This document shows positions 13,954 to 25,148 of a stretch of DNA of 64,000 nucleotides, in pieces. The notes under the pieces are model-generated. The model did no database searches. It saw only the letters and a program-made list of their open reading frames with translations, and was not told where the DNA came from. Source of the stretch: Paragonimus westermani. Its lineage: Eukaryota; Platyhelminthes; Trematoda; Plagiorchiida; Troglotrematidae. Every line of letters begins with the position of its first letter. The stretch's first letter is position 1. The translations under genes and the position numbers were made by a program. Where the stretch lies: positions 78,670-142,669 of the forward strand of contig QNGE01001317.1 of assembly GCA_008508345.1 (NCBI GenBank), written 5' to 3'.

Positions 13954-13975
13954 TGCGGAATCCATTTAATGTAGA
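13954..13975 (-). CDS. Receptor phosphatase micro-exon (22 nt)
   Basis: The 22 bases lie between a strong acceptor (a CT-repeat tract, then atatccgcag) and a GTGAGT donor. Read from phase 0 to phase 1 they give STLNGFR, which fits both the phase-0 end of the 15264 exon and the phase-1 start of the 10883 exon. Micro-exons are common in fluke genes. Only the splice sites and phase support this exon, so it is tentative. Confidence 0.5.
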
Positions 13976-14894
13976 CTGCGGATATGAGAGAGAGAGAATG
14001 AGTCCAAATAACAAATCCTAATTAATAACCAACAATTTGCCTCAGTTATTTTTAAGCGTGATGTGAAAAATATTTATTACAGAGATGCATAATTGCAGAT
14101 ATGTTTACTTACACAAGTATGTTTTGTGTGACAGTTTGCTACGAAGAAAATTAATTTTTCTTGCGAAGGAAAACCACCGACCTATTTGCCTTTCTAACAG
14201 TGTGTCAAAAGTCCAAAGTCAAAGCAAATCCGTTCATGAACTACACGTACACTTTTTCTGCAGATTTCATATGAAGTTATATTTTTCATTTTAATTTAAA
14301 AGCGCACGATTTTCTAATCTCTAGCTATTCTATTGTTTAGAATCTTTGCGTAAACAGTTGAAATCGAAAAGAAATTTTGCTCATTTTCGCACTTCACTTT
14401 AGCATTTTGTTCGTTTTCCTGATAAACACTTTGATTACGTAAATCGTCTTTCCCTAGGCGTTTGTTCAATAGCAGTGACACCCGCTCCCAGTTCATCGTA
14501 AACAGTTTACAGTTTGTGGCAAGTGTTCTCATAAACTATCTTCTGGTTGCTTTCACCCGAGTCACACAGTAACTAGTCACTGTGCGTGTTTCACATAAAG
14601 ATGTCGAAAATCTAAACCATTGCTTCACGAATTTTGGACAATTCAGTTCTTCTTAATTAGAGCATCATGTTGACAACAAAACATTTTCAAGCAGATTAAG
14701 GCACAGTTGCCTGCGCAACTTGAAACACGTTTCTGTTCCATTTTCACAATGCGGTTTACAGCTTTTTCCATCTTGCTACTTGCACATGTACTCGATTCAT
14801 TCAAGTCCATTGGCAACAAACACCACAGTAGTTCACTCACATGAGTATATCATGGAAGATACCAAGTGATCCAGAGAAATAATCGCACAGGCTG

Positions 14895-15055
14895 CGTTCC
14901 TCAAACACCTCGTGCTGGAATCCACCAGCGCTACTGTTGGGCGATGACATTGTGTTAATGAACGCCCGGTGTGGCTTTGCAACCCGACCAAAAGAATACT
15001 TACTATCTGGGTTTTGTGATTCTGTCGCTGGTTTGAGTCCAGTTGTAGCCTCCAT
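14895..15055 (+). repeat. tRNA-derived SINE-like repeat
   Basis: A box-B-like RNA polymerase III element (GGTTTGAGTCC at 15030-15040) follows a tRNA-like stretch beginning gtgtggctttgcaacc near 14969. The 5' part (tgctggaatccaccagcg, tactgttggg) is the reverse complement of the body of the repeat at 35.6 kb (ggtggattccaacatgaac). The tRNA-like part matches that repeat in direct orientation. Confidence 0.6.
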
Positions 15056-15096
15056 GTTCCATAAATTAGCCTCCGTTAAACTGTTCACGTGTTGTA

Positions 15097-15117
15097 CATA
15101 TGTATATATATATATAT
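15097..15117. repeat. (TA)n simple repeat
   Basis: A short uninterrupted run of alternating T and A just downstream of the SINE-like repeat. It could be the A/T-rich tail of that insertion. Confidence 0.7.
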
Positions 15118-15263
15118 TCCACTCTAGAATAACTCCATTCATGATCCATTACAACCTCAAGTCGTACCAAGGAAAGCTTGATAATATTTTGGAGTTCTGG
15201 TAAAGTAGTCACCACAACTTCAGAACAGTTCGTTCACTGGTGTCTTCATTCCACAAGACTTAC

Positions 15264-15541
15264 CTGATCGACCAGTTTCATCGGTTGCCAAACAACTAAC
15301 TGGATTCCGACAGTAGAATCAACCAACTCTTCGCGTGGTTGAACGCGTACAGTGATCAGCTGAACCTGATGCATTTCGTTGAGTGCGGACAAGTTGAGGT
15401 TAAGCGTGATATCCGAGTGGGACACAACCGGGGCATTAGCGACCATAGTGTCTCTCATGATTTGGTCCACTATTGCTTCACGTATGGCTGGATAATGTTG
15501 AAGTAGGTAGGAAACGAATAGACTTCTCACAGAGTTATGGA
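15264..15541 (-). CDS. Receptor phosphatase exon: membrane-proximal ectodomain, fold unknown
   Basis: This is the longest open stretch of the region on this strand (open to 15671). The donor is GTAAGT after CAG, in phase 0. The start at 15541 is chosen because its acceptor (gaagctgtag) gives phase 1, as required by the 17851 exon. Alternative acceptors at 15606, 15629 and 15641 would need an intervening exon. It encodes about 92 residues including SLFVSYLLQHYPAIREAIVD and ITVRVQPREELVDSTVGIQL, probably alpha plus beta. I do not recognise the fold. Its position between the FN3 domains and the CANGPL motif matches the non-FN3 membrane-proximal region of R3 receptor phosphatases. Confidence 0.55.
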
Positions 15542-16205
15542 CTACAGCTTCAACGATAAAACTGGGAAGGTGGAATGTGTGATTTTTACCCATGAACAAG
15601 ATTGTACTTAAAAAGCAGTGACGATAATGCTGCCTAAAAAACTGAGATAAGTACATATTATTTTTAGGCAAGTCATTTTAAATAAATGGGTGGAAACCAA
15701 GCAAAGAGATTGCAAAGGAAGAACACTTTGTAGTTGTTTTATGTGGACGCAGTTGTGTAACCTGTGCTGAGGGTCTAACGGAATGCATGGGAAAGTCATT
15801 TCGTAGTTTAATTTCTTCAATCAGCCACCGAGTCTTCGGTACCTGCTAATTTGTTTCATTGTAAGATTTAATCCATTGGTCCCTTCATAGTACGCTGTTT
15901 TTGTGATTGTTTGTCAAGTGCATATTGCAGGACCACTTGTTCCATTAGAAAAGGATACACAATTCGAAGCAAACATGTACTTTGTTAAGTGTATGTGTAA
16001 CCGGAGGAACACACAAGATGGTACAAAAGCGCGTAACAATAAAGCATCAGTATTGGCTTCTGTAGAATTGTTCTTAGTCACGAGAATGATGGAGTTAAAG
16101 CTTACAAAGCTGAAGGCAGATTTTGCTATAAAATAAGAATAACCTTAGGAATTCTGCAGTCACATATGAGTAAACGTTGATCAGTATATCCTGAATAACA
16201 TCACT
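15542..16205. other. Intron, nothing recognisable
   Basis: The open minus-strand frame of the 15264 exon extends to 15671 but has no further supported use. A 77-codon plus-strand frame at 15903-16136 is unassigned. Confidence 0.4.
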
Positions 16206-16786
16206 CAACTTTTCTCTCGACGTGTATTAAGGATGCCAGCTAATCGTCTTCTACACAGAGCACTGTTCGCTGACACTGCGACCAACTGGTGTAAGGTGCG
16301 AGGTGGACAGATAATGACCTGGCGTGGGGAAATGAAGTCGTTCATGGAGGGGTTGGCCACTGTGGGTCGTGTTCGTCTCCCGGGCTGGGACCCTCGCGAC
16401 TCACAGAGTCGCTGGTTGGGGACTCTGAGTGAGATGGCGGCTAATCGGGCGCAGTGGCGTGAATGTTGTCGTTGTTTGGCCGAGTTGTCTGTGAAGTGAG
16501 TGCATTTAATGACGCGGGGCAGTGAAAGCCGTGAGGAAACTGTCTCGTTGATGACGCCCTACTCTCACTTGCAACTCGGTTGTTTGTTTGCAGGGTGTGA
16601 GCACCTTGATGTTGAATGTTTGAATATGGACGTAGTCATTTTCAGTAGTCAAGTCCCTCCCTGTCCCCTTCTTTTTTCCTTCTCTCTTCCTATATAGGGT
16701 TCGCTTTTTCTTCATGGTTGTGTGGCAGTTAGGCATTAGTGTAAACCACTGATGTATTGCTGTCTATGATGATGATGATGACTCGA
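16206..16786 (+). mobile_element. RTE-like LINE, 5'-truncated 3' end
   Basis: A plus-strand frame (16233-16499) encodes the C-terminal end of an RTE-type pol: RVLRMPANRLLHRALFADTA, then GGQIMTWRGEMKS, then LPGWDPRDSQSRWLGTLSEM and a Cys-containing end. About 250 bp of 3' UTR follows. The element finishes in a short ATG/GAT trinucleotide run (16767-16782), as RTE elements commonly end in short tandem repeats. It lacks all of the RT and endonuclease. A second, more decayed copy lies at 53.9 kb in the same orientation. Confidence 0.8.
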
Positions 16787-17850
16787 CATACTCATTATGT
16801 AAGGCATACTCTATCGCTTTCTTTTTGTTTATGTACGCACCTTTCTATATAACGGCAAATGTTCAGTACGTTACGAAGATATAGGCACGTTAGTTCTAAC
16901 CGTACGGAAGAGGATTTGAACATTAGAGATGGTGATTTAGCTACATATGCAATTACCAACCTTTACAATCACCGTGGTAGAGAAACATTAGTGGAAGTCT
17001 CTCACTTGCTCTGTCTGCAAAGATACCGTTGAACTTGCACTAGATCGTATGATTTCAAAAGACGTCGTTTGATTTATTTCAAGCTTGGAAACATGTCTTC
17101 GCTTATATGGCACAAAGAATGAAATCGTAGATCAAACTTCTGGAAAAAGAAGACGGTTTCTGGACTGGAGACATTTTTGGCGTCTAAGATTTTATACTTA
17201 CAGATGGAATTTTATTATCGGAGAGCACTGTCGCATCACAGATATGAAACATGAACGTCAGGTTTGGCACACAGAAAGATTAGCAAATTCTTCGACTATC
17301 GAAGTTTACATGCAATCGCACTTGCTGAACATAATTAGTTAGTGGGTATCTTGAAGGATATAAAACAGGATTTGAGCTACGAAGATCTACCAATTTCATT
17401 AACACAAACCTTAAAACTGTAGAGATTTCAATGTGCATGTCACAAGATGTATGTATCCTGATGTTAACCTTCTGGAATTAAACACTGGAATTTCGGGGAT
17501 CGTGTTTTTCTCGTTTCTTTTCTTTCAATTACTGTCCTTGTACTTAAACTTTAATGAAGTGTTGGCGTGAACCATTGGTGAAACAATGATGCTGAAACTG
17601 TAGCACCCAAATACGCTTTTTGTCGCGTGAGCTATGTTAGGTTTAGTTTCAAAAATTTTCAATTAGTGTTCAGTGAGTGAAAAATTGGTACAAGACCAAA
17701 ATACTGAGGGGCACGATTGATGGTCTCAGAAATTTTCTACAATGGTGGGGTTCATTTTCGCAGAACTGCTGCATTCTGTGTTTAGACCTGTATCACCTCC
17801 TTTGTCCAACAGCCTGTGATATGGAGGTTTTAATGCAAACTGGAACGTAC
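16787..17850. other. Intron, nothing recognisable
   Basis: About 1.1 kb. The 85-codon plus frame at 17085-17342 has no recognised motif. Confidence 0.4.
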
Positions 17851-17973
17851 GGCTTGGTTTGGTTGTTTCACTTATCCTCTGCGAAAATTCTCCACGTATA
17901 TCTCCGGGCTGTGCAACCACACGGACTGTGTAGTGAAATGTTTGAGATCCACTGAGACCATTGAACGTGTAGT
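17851..17973 (-). CDS. FN3 domain, second half (123-nt exon, split domain C)
   Basis: The exon is exactly 123 nt, phase 1 to phase 1, with acceptor ctctcttcacag and donor GTACGT. It encodes NYTFNGLSGSQTFHYTVRVV then AQPGDIRGEFS, the E to G strands of an FN3 domain. The VVAQPGD motif closely matches VVSQPGD in the two other 123-nt exons at 29866 and 38210. It pairs with the 171-nt exon at 20030. The intron between them is about 2.1 kb and carries the hammerhead-ribozyme repeats. Confidence 0.75.
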
Positions 17974-19097
17974 CTGTGAAGAGAGTACGGAAGAATGTGA
18001 GAAAGCTGTTCTTGTCTCATACGAAAGTTTATTGGGTGACCCCAGCTATTAAACAAAACACTCTCGTGTCGCATCAGAGAAACACCTACTGGAACTGAAA
18101 TAATCCAATATCATATATAAATACATACATATGTGCATCCGTGAAGTGTGAATTTGACTTCAGCAAAATATTATGCGTTCCAGTCTGAAAAAATCTGCAA
18201 GCTGGGCTGTAGAAGTTTGAGGCTTTATTTTTGAATAAATAACCATTACCAGTATCGTGTTCGTGTATTCAACACTAAATCGGAGTAGACCACGGTTTAC
18301 GGGCTGTCGAGTCGCGTAAAGACGAGACTAACAAAAACCATCGGTAAATATTAAATAGCAGAAAACTGTACTTCGGAATTTACTGGATTTCATGTTCTAC
18401 TAAATGTCTTTTACGCTTGCAAATTACGGACTAACGCTTCAGGTGTTTGCTTAAATTATGTATTCAACAAACATTGTGAGACGAAGGCAGCACAACAAAT
18501 GACAGTTCACCGGTTTTATCTGACTGCAATTCTTATATTGACCTAGGAATGACACAAAGTGACAAACTAATTGTATCCCGAAAGATTGGTGTTATACGTT
18601 TGGCAAAGTCTATATTGAATTCGCATCCTTAACAATTTTTCCAATTTTTCAGTCACCTACTGTCACCTAAGAAAACTAATATCACATATACATTCCTAAT
18701 TCTCACTAGTGCCGAATAAGTTACTGAAAAGCTCAAAAAACAATTTATTATTTAATTGTGTTAATGTACGCTAACTAATAAGTGGAATATTCACGAAATT
18801 CACACTATCTGATGTAAGTTGTCAGTCTAATGACTTTACATATTAGTCGTCACGTTTGCATTAGGTTTATCAGTCTATCTGTCCGTTATTCTCCACATTA
18901 TTTAAAACCGCTGACTTTTCCCCTAAAGGAAAAGCACTCAGAAGCTAGGCCATCAAAAACACCATAAGAATGACGAAATTTTTAAAATTTAAATCACCCA
19001 TGTGTAAGTTATTATTTTCAATTTGGACATAACTCACAACACTGATCATAGCCTTCGCAGTCAGATGGATTTTCCGGCAAGCCTGTTTCGAATTGAA

Positions 19098-19142
19098 GCA
19101 CTAGACTCGAGTTTCGCTCTCATTAGAGCTCGTCAGTAGTGC
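19098..19142 (-). ncRNA. Type I hammerhead ribozyme, intact core (sense to host gene)
   Basis: Read on the minus strand, the 45 nt contain every conserved element in order. They are stem I strand GCACUA, core CUGACGA (the variable position 7 is C), stem II GCUCU/AGAGC with an AAUG loop, GAAA, a two-base-pair stem III (AC/GU) with a UCGA loop, the GUC cleavage triplet and stem I strand UAGUGC. Stem I pairs perfectly over six base pairs. Predicted cleavage falls between 19104 and 19103. The short stem III and type I layout match the Smα SINE hammerheads of Schistosoma and those of Penelope-like elements. The ribozyme is in the transcribed sense of the receptor gene. Confidence 0.85.
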
Positions 19143-19251
19143 ATATCCTTGCCACGGTCGGAATTTGAACTCCGGACGCGTTTGCCTTGGTTGCCAAGGT
19201 TGACTCATAAAAGGGTGACCAGAGTTGAACTTCCGGCCGTGGCAAGGACAT

Positions 19252-19296
19252 GCACTACTGATGAGCTCTAATAAGAGCGAAACTCGAGTTTGGTAC
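19252..19296 (+). ncRNA. Type I hammerhead ribozyme, near-intact (antisense to host gene)
   Basis: The plus-strand 45 nt contain stem I strand GCACUA, core CUGAUGA (19258-19264), stem II GCUCU/AGAGC with an AAUA loop, GAAA (19279-19282), stem III AC/GU with a UCGA loop, cleavage triplet GUU (cut after 19290) and stem I strand UGGUAC. Stem I has one G-U pair and one A-C mismatch, so it is weaker than its partner. GUU is an allowed but slower NUH site. It is the inverted twin of the motif at 19098. Confidence 0.8.
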
Positions 19297-19544
19297 TTCT
19301 TTTCAAAAGAGGCTGGCTGGAAAGTCTATCTGAAAGCGAAGGCTGTGATCAAGTGTGAGTGATGGTCAACTTGAAAATAAACCAACTCCCCGACTGCTCA
19401 TCAGTAACTTAAGGTATTATGTTGATATATATACACCTTAATGAACTTTATTGTCTGTGTGGTCCGTTGCGTGATATATAGGTTGTTTTTGAAAATTTAT
19501 TAGGATAGATAGAAAATCACTCAATTGGTCGCAGCTGTTGCATT

Positions 19545-19660
19545 TCCATAAATTTTTAGTCGGTTTTTGAAAAGAACCGCTATACTGGAGTTCCATACTT
19601 GTCAGACCTAGTCAGTAGTACATATCCTTCTCACGGCTGCGACCAGACAAATTATATGCA
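19545..19660 (-). repeat. Decayed hammerhead-element copy
   Basis: It aligns by eye with the minus-oriented element at 19.1 kb. The former ribozyme spans about 19577-19621. CUGA is followed by CUA instead of CGA, GAAA is altered to GGAA, and the outer part of stem I no longer pairs, so it should be inactive. Confidence 0.6.
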
Positions 19661-19839
19661 ACCGAATCTGCTACTACCCACCAGTTATTAAAATATCTAT
19701 CCACAAGTTAACGATTTCTGTGGTTTTGACTTGAATAGAAGTCACATTCAAGCTAATGTGATCAAACGTTCAAATATGATAGTTCAGTTGTGCCTACTTT
19801 GTGGACAATAATGCAGTGGTTGACGTTGCTGCTTCACAA

Positions 19840-19950
19840 AGACGTGGTCGTAGTTCTAGTCTCAGCCATGACAAAGAAAGACACTACTAATAAGCTCTAC
19901 TGAAACTGGAGGTGCAGTAGTTGTGGTTGGCTCGGAAGTCCATTGGAGTG
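19840..19950 (+). repeat. Decayed hammerhead-element copy, opposite orientation
   Basis: It aligns with the plus-oriented element at 19.25 kb. The core reads CUAAUAA instead of CUGAUGA, and the 3' half of stem II is missing (ribozyme relic about 19880-19917). With the copy at 19.6 kb it forms a second, older inverted pair. It ends about 80 bp from the 20030 exon. Confidence 0.6.
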
Positions 19951-20029
19951 AGGATGCTAGGATGTTCAGGATGGTAAGTCTGATCAATTGTTTCCATTGC
20001 ACTTGCAAAACGAGCGAATAAAAACTCAC

Positions 20030-20200
20030 TGTGTACGTTGGCAGGTAAATAGACGATGTTTAGTAAGTTGTCATTAGACCCGTACCGATTAAGCTCGTAC
20101 TGATGTTGGCAAGGCACGCGTACAGATGGTGGATACCATTGCACAGTTTGTTCGCTCTTCGTATTCAACACAACAGCCATTTCCTGAGGAACGTCAGGTT
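20030..20200 (-). CDS. FN3 domain, first half (171-nt exon, split domain C)
   Basis: This 171-nt exon, phase 1 to phase 1, has acceptor cttctctgtttacag and donor GTGAGT. It encodes EPDVPQEMAVVLN and TVQWYPPSVRVPC, with the Pro-rich A strand and the conserved Trp of an FN3 domain. The same exon length and phase recur at 30523 and 38817, though sequence similarity to those is low. This is therefore the most diverged of the three split domains. Confidence 0.75.
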
Positions 20201-23200
20201 CTGTAAACAGAGAAGTTAGATAAACTATTTGATGAACTGTAACTGCTCGTTTAACATAGAACTATTGATTCAAAATAAGTAATAAATCCAGCTGAACACG
20301 TGTGTGTGTATACGTAGACTATCTCAGAAACCTGTGACCTCTAGGATAACGATTGAGACAGACGTTCACTTGTTGTCAGCGACGACACAGCAGTGGCTAA
20401 TGTGAGAGTGGTGTGCAGGAGGCTATTAAATGTATCATATGTTTCATTAAAGTATTTTAGTGCTGAGACGAGTAAAGCTGCGAATATTCACTTGTGTGCA
20501 AGCATTTTCACACTTCGGCCACGATAACAAACCACTTAGGGCAATAATGCCGGTGACTGTGTAACACCTCCAGATGTGAGTAAAAAAATTGGGTCGAGCG
20601 GAAAGGCAATAACGAAAAGACACAAAGACGAATGCATGAATGCACCAATGCTACTCTTACTGTCATAAAGAACAGTGCCATTACAGTTGTGAACCCAAGG
20701 ACACACATTCAGGACAGCATCCTCTCAGCTTTTTTGAGCTTACTCAGAATATTAGCTGCGTAGCAGGAATCTTGTTCAAGTAAAATTCGACGTAACAATG
20801 TCGCCGGACTCCAGTCACTGTAGTCAGACAACTGGAATAGAGAAGCAGCCTGCTAGATGCTCAACAGTGCGGTTCACATGTGTTCTTTGAAGACCATTTG
20901 CTTACCAGATAATATAGTCCACGTCCTTAACTGAGGGTTACTCATTGCTGTTCCGCGGTGCAGTCCACTGATCCGTAAGCTTTCACATAACCAAGCGTTT
21001 CACTGAGTATGTCCATCGCTTCTTAAATCCCTTGTACTTTGTCCCCTCAAATTCGAACTATCACTATCCGAACACCCGAATAAACTGCTGAACAAGACAC
21101 ACTGATCCATACGTATACATGTTCTAACTAAGAATTACTAATACAACATCACCTCAGTCCATTTGCAAATCAGACTGATTAAAACCCAGTTTATGTCGCA
21201 TCCTAATCTGAAAAAGAGTGTTTACGACAAAATGTCTGTAAAATTACAGCGCAATAAGGTTAGTTTACCTGGGCAAATCAGTAAGAATCCTTCAAAAATG
21301 TTTACTGAAATTGCCTCCAAATGCCACAGGCATTTATGACAGCATTTTCTTGAAGAAATTCCAAGGAAACAGATGATTATTGATAATGTGACAATAGAAT
21401 ATCCATAACGCAACACAAACACAATAACCAAAAAGCGTTTTTATTGCATCGGTCTGATTGTTGTAGATTCTCCTGGGTGCGTTTGTAAGGCCAACACACA
21501 GATAAAGTGCGAAGAATTTGGCGAGTGACAAATGTGAAGGAGTGTGCACATTCGGTGTCATGGGGTATTATGATGGCCATTTCTTTATACTCCGCCTGGT
21601 TAGTGCCGATTCAAGCTTATGAATCCACGATATGTCAGATGTCTGAGGTTCATTATGTTTGCTTGCCGTGTTGCGTGTGAAAAGACCGGCGAGCTTTTAA
21701 AATCCACATACAGTTTTCTTCTCTGTTACTTCGATCCATTCTAATCTCATTGTGTGAGCTATTTACACCCAGATTCTGTACCACCACTTTCCAACAAAGC
21801 ATTCATTTCTTCCCGAATCTCCAGCTGCACTCCACTAACTACTTCACAAAATTACTTTCTCATATCCGGCCGATCAGCATGAGGAAAACTCCATCGAACT
21901 TGTTCCAACCCGTCTATAATCGCTCTTGTCTTCTGAAATTCTTGTCATTTGGCCATACTTCACACCACTCATGCACATGTACTACCGAAAATGTTCACTG
22001 TCTCCAACGTCGTCACGTGCTGCTTATTCATTGACCGAATAGTTGTTTATTTTCAACAGAAGTATCAAGCAGTTTTTTTCGATTTTTCACTGGGATAGTA
22101 CTGATATTAGACTTTAAATTCCGTTCTTGACTATTTGGTGAACTTGCTATAACGAATCTGTCACAGATTTAACTGGCGGTTGTGCAATTCTATGGGTCGA
22201 CGGGCAGAATAACTAAGAGTTACCTACAGGGGAATCTACCTGAAAGTTCAGCTGTCAGCATTCTTTCCAGCTATTAGTCAATATCGTTGTGGTTGCCATA
22301 ATTATGCACACAAGCGATGGAAAGCAAAATTTTCCATGCAAGAGCAACTTCCAGTCCAGTTGTTTAGTGCCTTAAAGTCGAAAACACCGTGCGGATAAAA
22401 TCATGTGCAAATGAATCGAAGTACTAAACCTTGATTCGTTGTGATGGCTTGTCCACCTTGACGAACTACTGGGCTGAACTAGAGAATAGGGTGAAAACTC
22501 CGGCTAGGTAAATCATTCCAGAAAAGCTAGAAGGCACAGATCTGATAAATCACAGTTTTCTGCACACACACATCCCAAGTTAGCGATCAAAAGTAGGCTG
22601 GCAGTCTTTTTCTGGAAAAAGTACTACTTCTGGTAAATTGTTACCCAGTCGTTGGCTTCTGGTCCAAGCTTCTGAGTTGGAGGACTCGGCTGACGGTCCT
22701 AATAGTTTTTTTGCCTACGTCGCGATGTCGAACCGTACGAAACCTTGAATACTCATAAAACAATCTCGCAGTAAATTTCGGGTCTCCGTACCTGCTACAC
22801 ACATTAGGTTGGAAGGTGGAAACGTTTTCACACTCTAACCTGATGAAAGTTCTCTGGTCACTTTCGTTCAAAATATATTTGGGCCATCGAACGGTTACTC
22901 AACTTTCGTTATACGACCAGAGTGCGGGTAGGACAATCTGATACTTAGCCAGCAGGTAGTATTCCGATGAAGGCAAGCAAACTTTCAGGTTGATTAATTG
23001 TATAACTTTCTTTAAAGCGATCACATATAACAGACGTACTCTGTTGTGCTATGGAATTGGAGAGAGGATCATCACCTTAGCTGTAAGTCACTCAAATGGG
23101 ATTGTTTCTGGTATGACACTAAACAAAAAGCCAGTTTTTGTATGTTCAAACATTTTAACACTAGAGTCAGATAACCACGTTTTTGAAGAAGTAAAACCTC

Positions 23201-25077
23201 GTAAAGCTATAAACAACGCTCTCTGAGGTGATTGAATTGGGGGTGAATCTCGTATACCAGTTGTAGACAGTACGACGGCAGTTCAAAACTAAACTCAAGT
23301 CTGCCTGTACCGTGGTAGTATGGCAACTGATTAAATACCATGAAGTGCTTAAAGACGTTAATCGTAACTCGGTAAGTTGAAACACAGAGAGTAAAATATA
23401 CTTTCTTACGGAAGACTTCCAGCTTCTGAACATTTCCTCCTCTTTGCTTATCAGCAGTTTTCTTGAGCCAAACGTGGAAGGCTTCGTCAGTCGACGAGGA
23501 ACCTCAGTGGTAAACTCTAAGGCAGGAGCTGTGGAATGTGCTAGGAATAGCCAGCAATTCTGATGTCTTACATAAATATGGACCGTCTGATTTGAACAAA
23601 GCAGTCTTGATTACATACTAAAAGAATACGGTGAAAATAAACCACGGTTGATAATTCTCTGAGATTTCTTACGCACTGAGCTAAGCAGACAGCAGTACCC
23701 ACAGTGCACACATTAACTCGTTGCAGAACTCATATATTGATCGAGAGGTCCAAGGCCTGAATATTCGTTATATGGACCTTGTAAATGACTTTACAGCCTG
23801 AGAATGTTTCAATCAACATGTAATCAAGCAAATGCTGAATGGTGCAGTGTTGATAAATTTGGTAGTCTTATTCTGTCTTCTAGTTAGAACGGCTTGTGAC
23901 TGTCCTTAATGATTTGTCTTGGAGTGTGAACTACCGGTACTGTAAGAATCACTACATTTTTTAAACGAAGGTTTACCGATAGCCGGCTTCAACCCAGAGG
24001 GTTTGTGAACAATGGAGCAATCCATCATACCACTCCTACTGTGACCTAGCATTGGTCATAAATGCGTCTTTGTTGATGGTCTTTGAAGTGTATGTTTGTT
24101 TTAATCTCTCTATTATATCCATTGACTGTGTTCTGTGCGATCAGAAGGGCTTTCTGCAACACAAGCACCGACAACAAAAACTCCATTGACTCCCCGGAAG
24201 GTGTTTCACGCTGGTTGCTGTATATCGCCACAACAGTTGGTCAATATCACACCAATTACAGGCCTACGTTGTGTAACAGCCTACCTTTCTAAGAATAATG
24301 TAAACGATAGTGAAAATCAATGACATTTGGCAGCAAGTCGATATGTTTTCTTTTACTACAAACGACCTCAGCTTTTCTCCAAGTGGAACATAGTTATGGT
24401 TAATAATCCTTCGTCTACTGCAGTTCTCCTAACTTTATTAGTGAATCATTCTAAATGCGCTCTATCGGTACAAAAGAATCAGGCACGCCCAGTAGACGGT
24501 AGCATCCAGAGCACATTATTTTCGGACTCCTCTAGAGCGACTGAGAGTTTTTCTGCCCTTTATCCACAACGGATGCTTATGCAACTCCCTTGCAACTTCA
24601 ACGCGGGGGCGACAGTCGGATTACTGAAGGAAGAAGGTAAAATTAGGTTTAGTCCTAATGTAGTTTAACTTAATTCAGGCAAGATCAAGACAGATTTGTA
24701 ACTGTCACGCTGGGTGACACAAATTTAGAGGTTCACTAAAAACTTGACATCACATGGCACAGATATTGGCCGGACAATGTATGCACTAAAACAGTGTATG
24801 CACTCCAAGTATGTAATCATTCCTGGCAGCATCATTTAACATCTTACTCACACACGAACGAAAAGGGTCTCGATCATGGTTTTATAATCAACAGCGGCAT
24901 AAAGAGAGCGTGATCCCAGTAGGGGACTTGATAGCAGAAAACATGATGGTAGTCACCTTGGCAAAGTTATGACCTGAAAAGATTGCCGGTGTGAAAATCG
25001 AAGCAAGGCGATAGAAAATTACAGTAAGCGGTTTGGACATGAGGCGTCGGGCGTCAAACAAAAACGGACTGACGCTT
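20201..25077. other. Intron, nothing recognisable
   Basis: About 4.9 kb between split domain C and the first triplet copy. Frames at 21.2-22.0, 22.64-22.87, 23.17-23.43 and 24.33-24.67 kb have no recognised motif and no convincing pair of phase-1 splice sites. Confidence 0.4.
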
Positions 25078-25148
25078 CATCAGCTAGCACACACAAGTTG
25101 TGCAACACGGAACTCATAACAAAATTATCGAATGTTCACCAAGTAACC

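Larger units (their letters stand above)
19010..19383. repeat. Inverted repeat of two hammerhead-bearing elements
   Basis: Two arms of about 165 bp (19010-19175 and 19219-19383) are reverse complements over most of their length, separated by about 43 bp. Each arm carries one type I hammerhead motif near its middle. The flanking parts (gatcatagccttcgc against gcgaaggctgtgatc, and gccacggtcggaa against ttccggccgtggc) also pair, so whole elements rather than just the ribozymes are inverted. The pair lies in the 2.1-kb intron that splits FN3 domain C. Confidence 0.8.
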
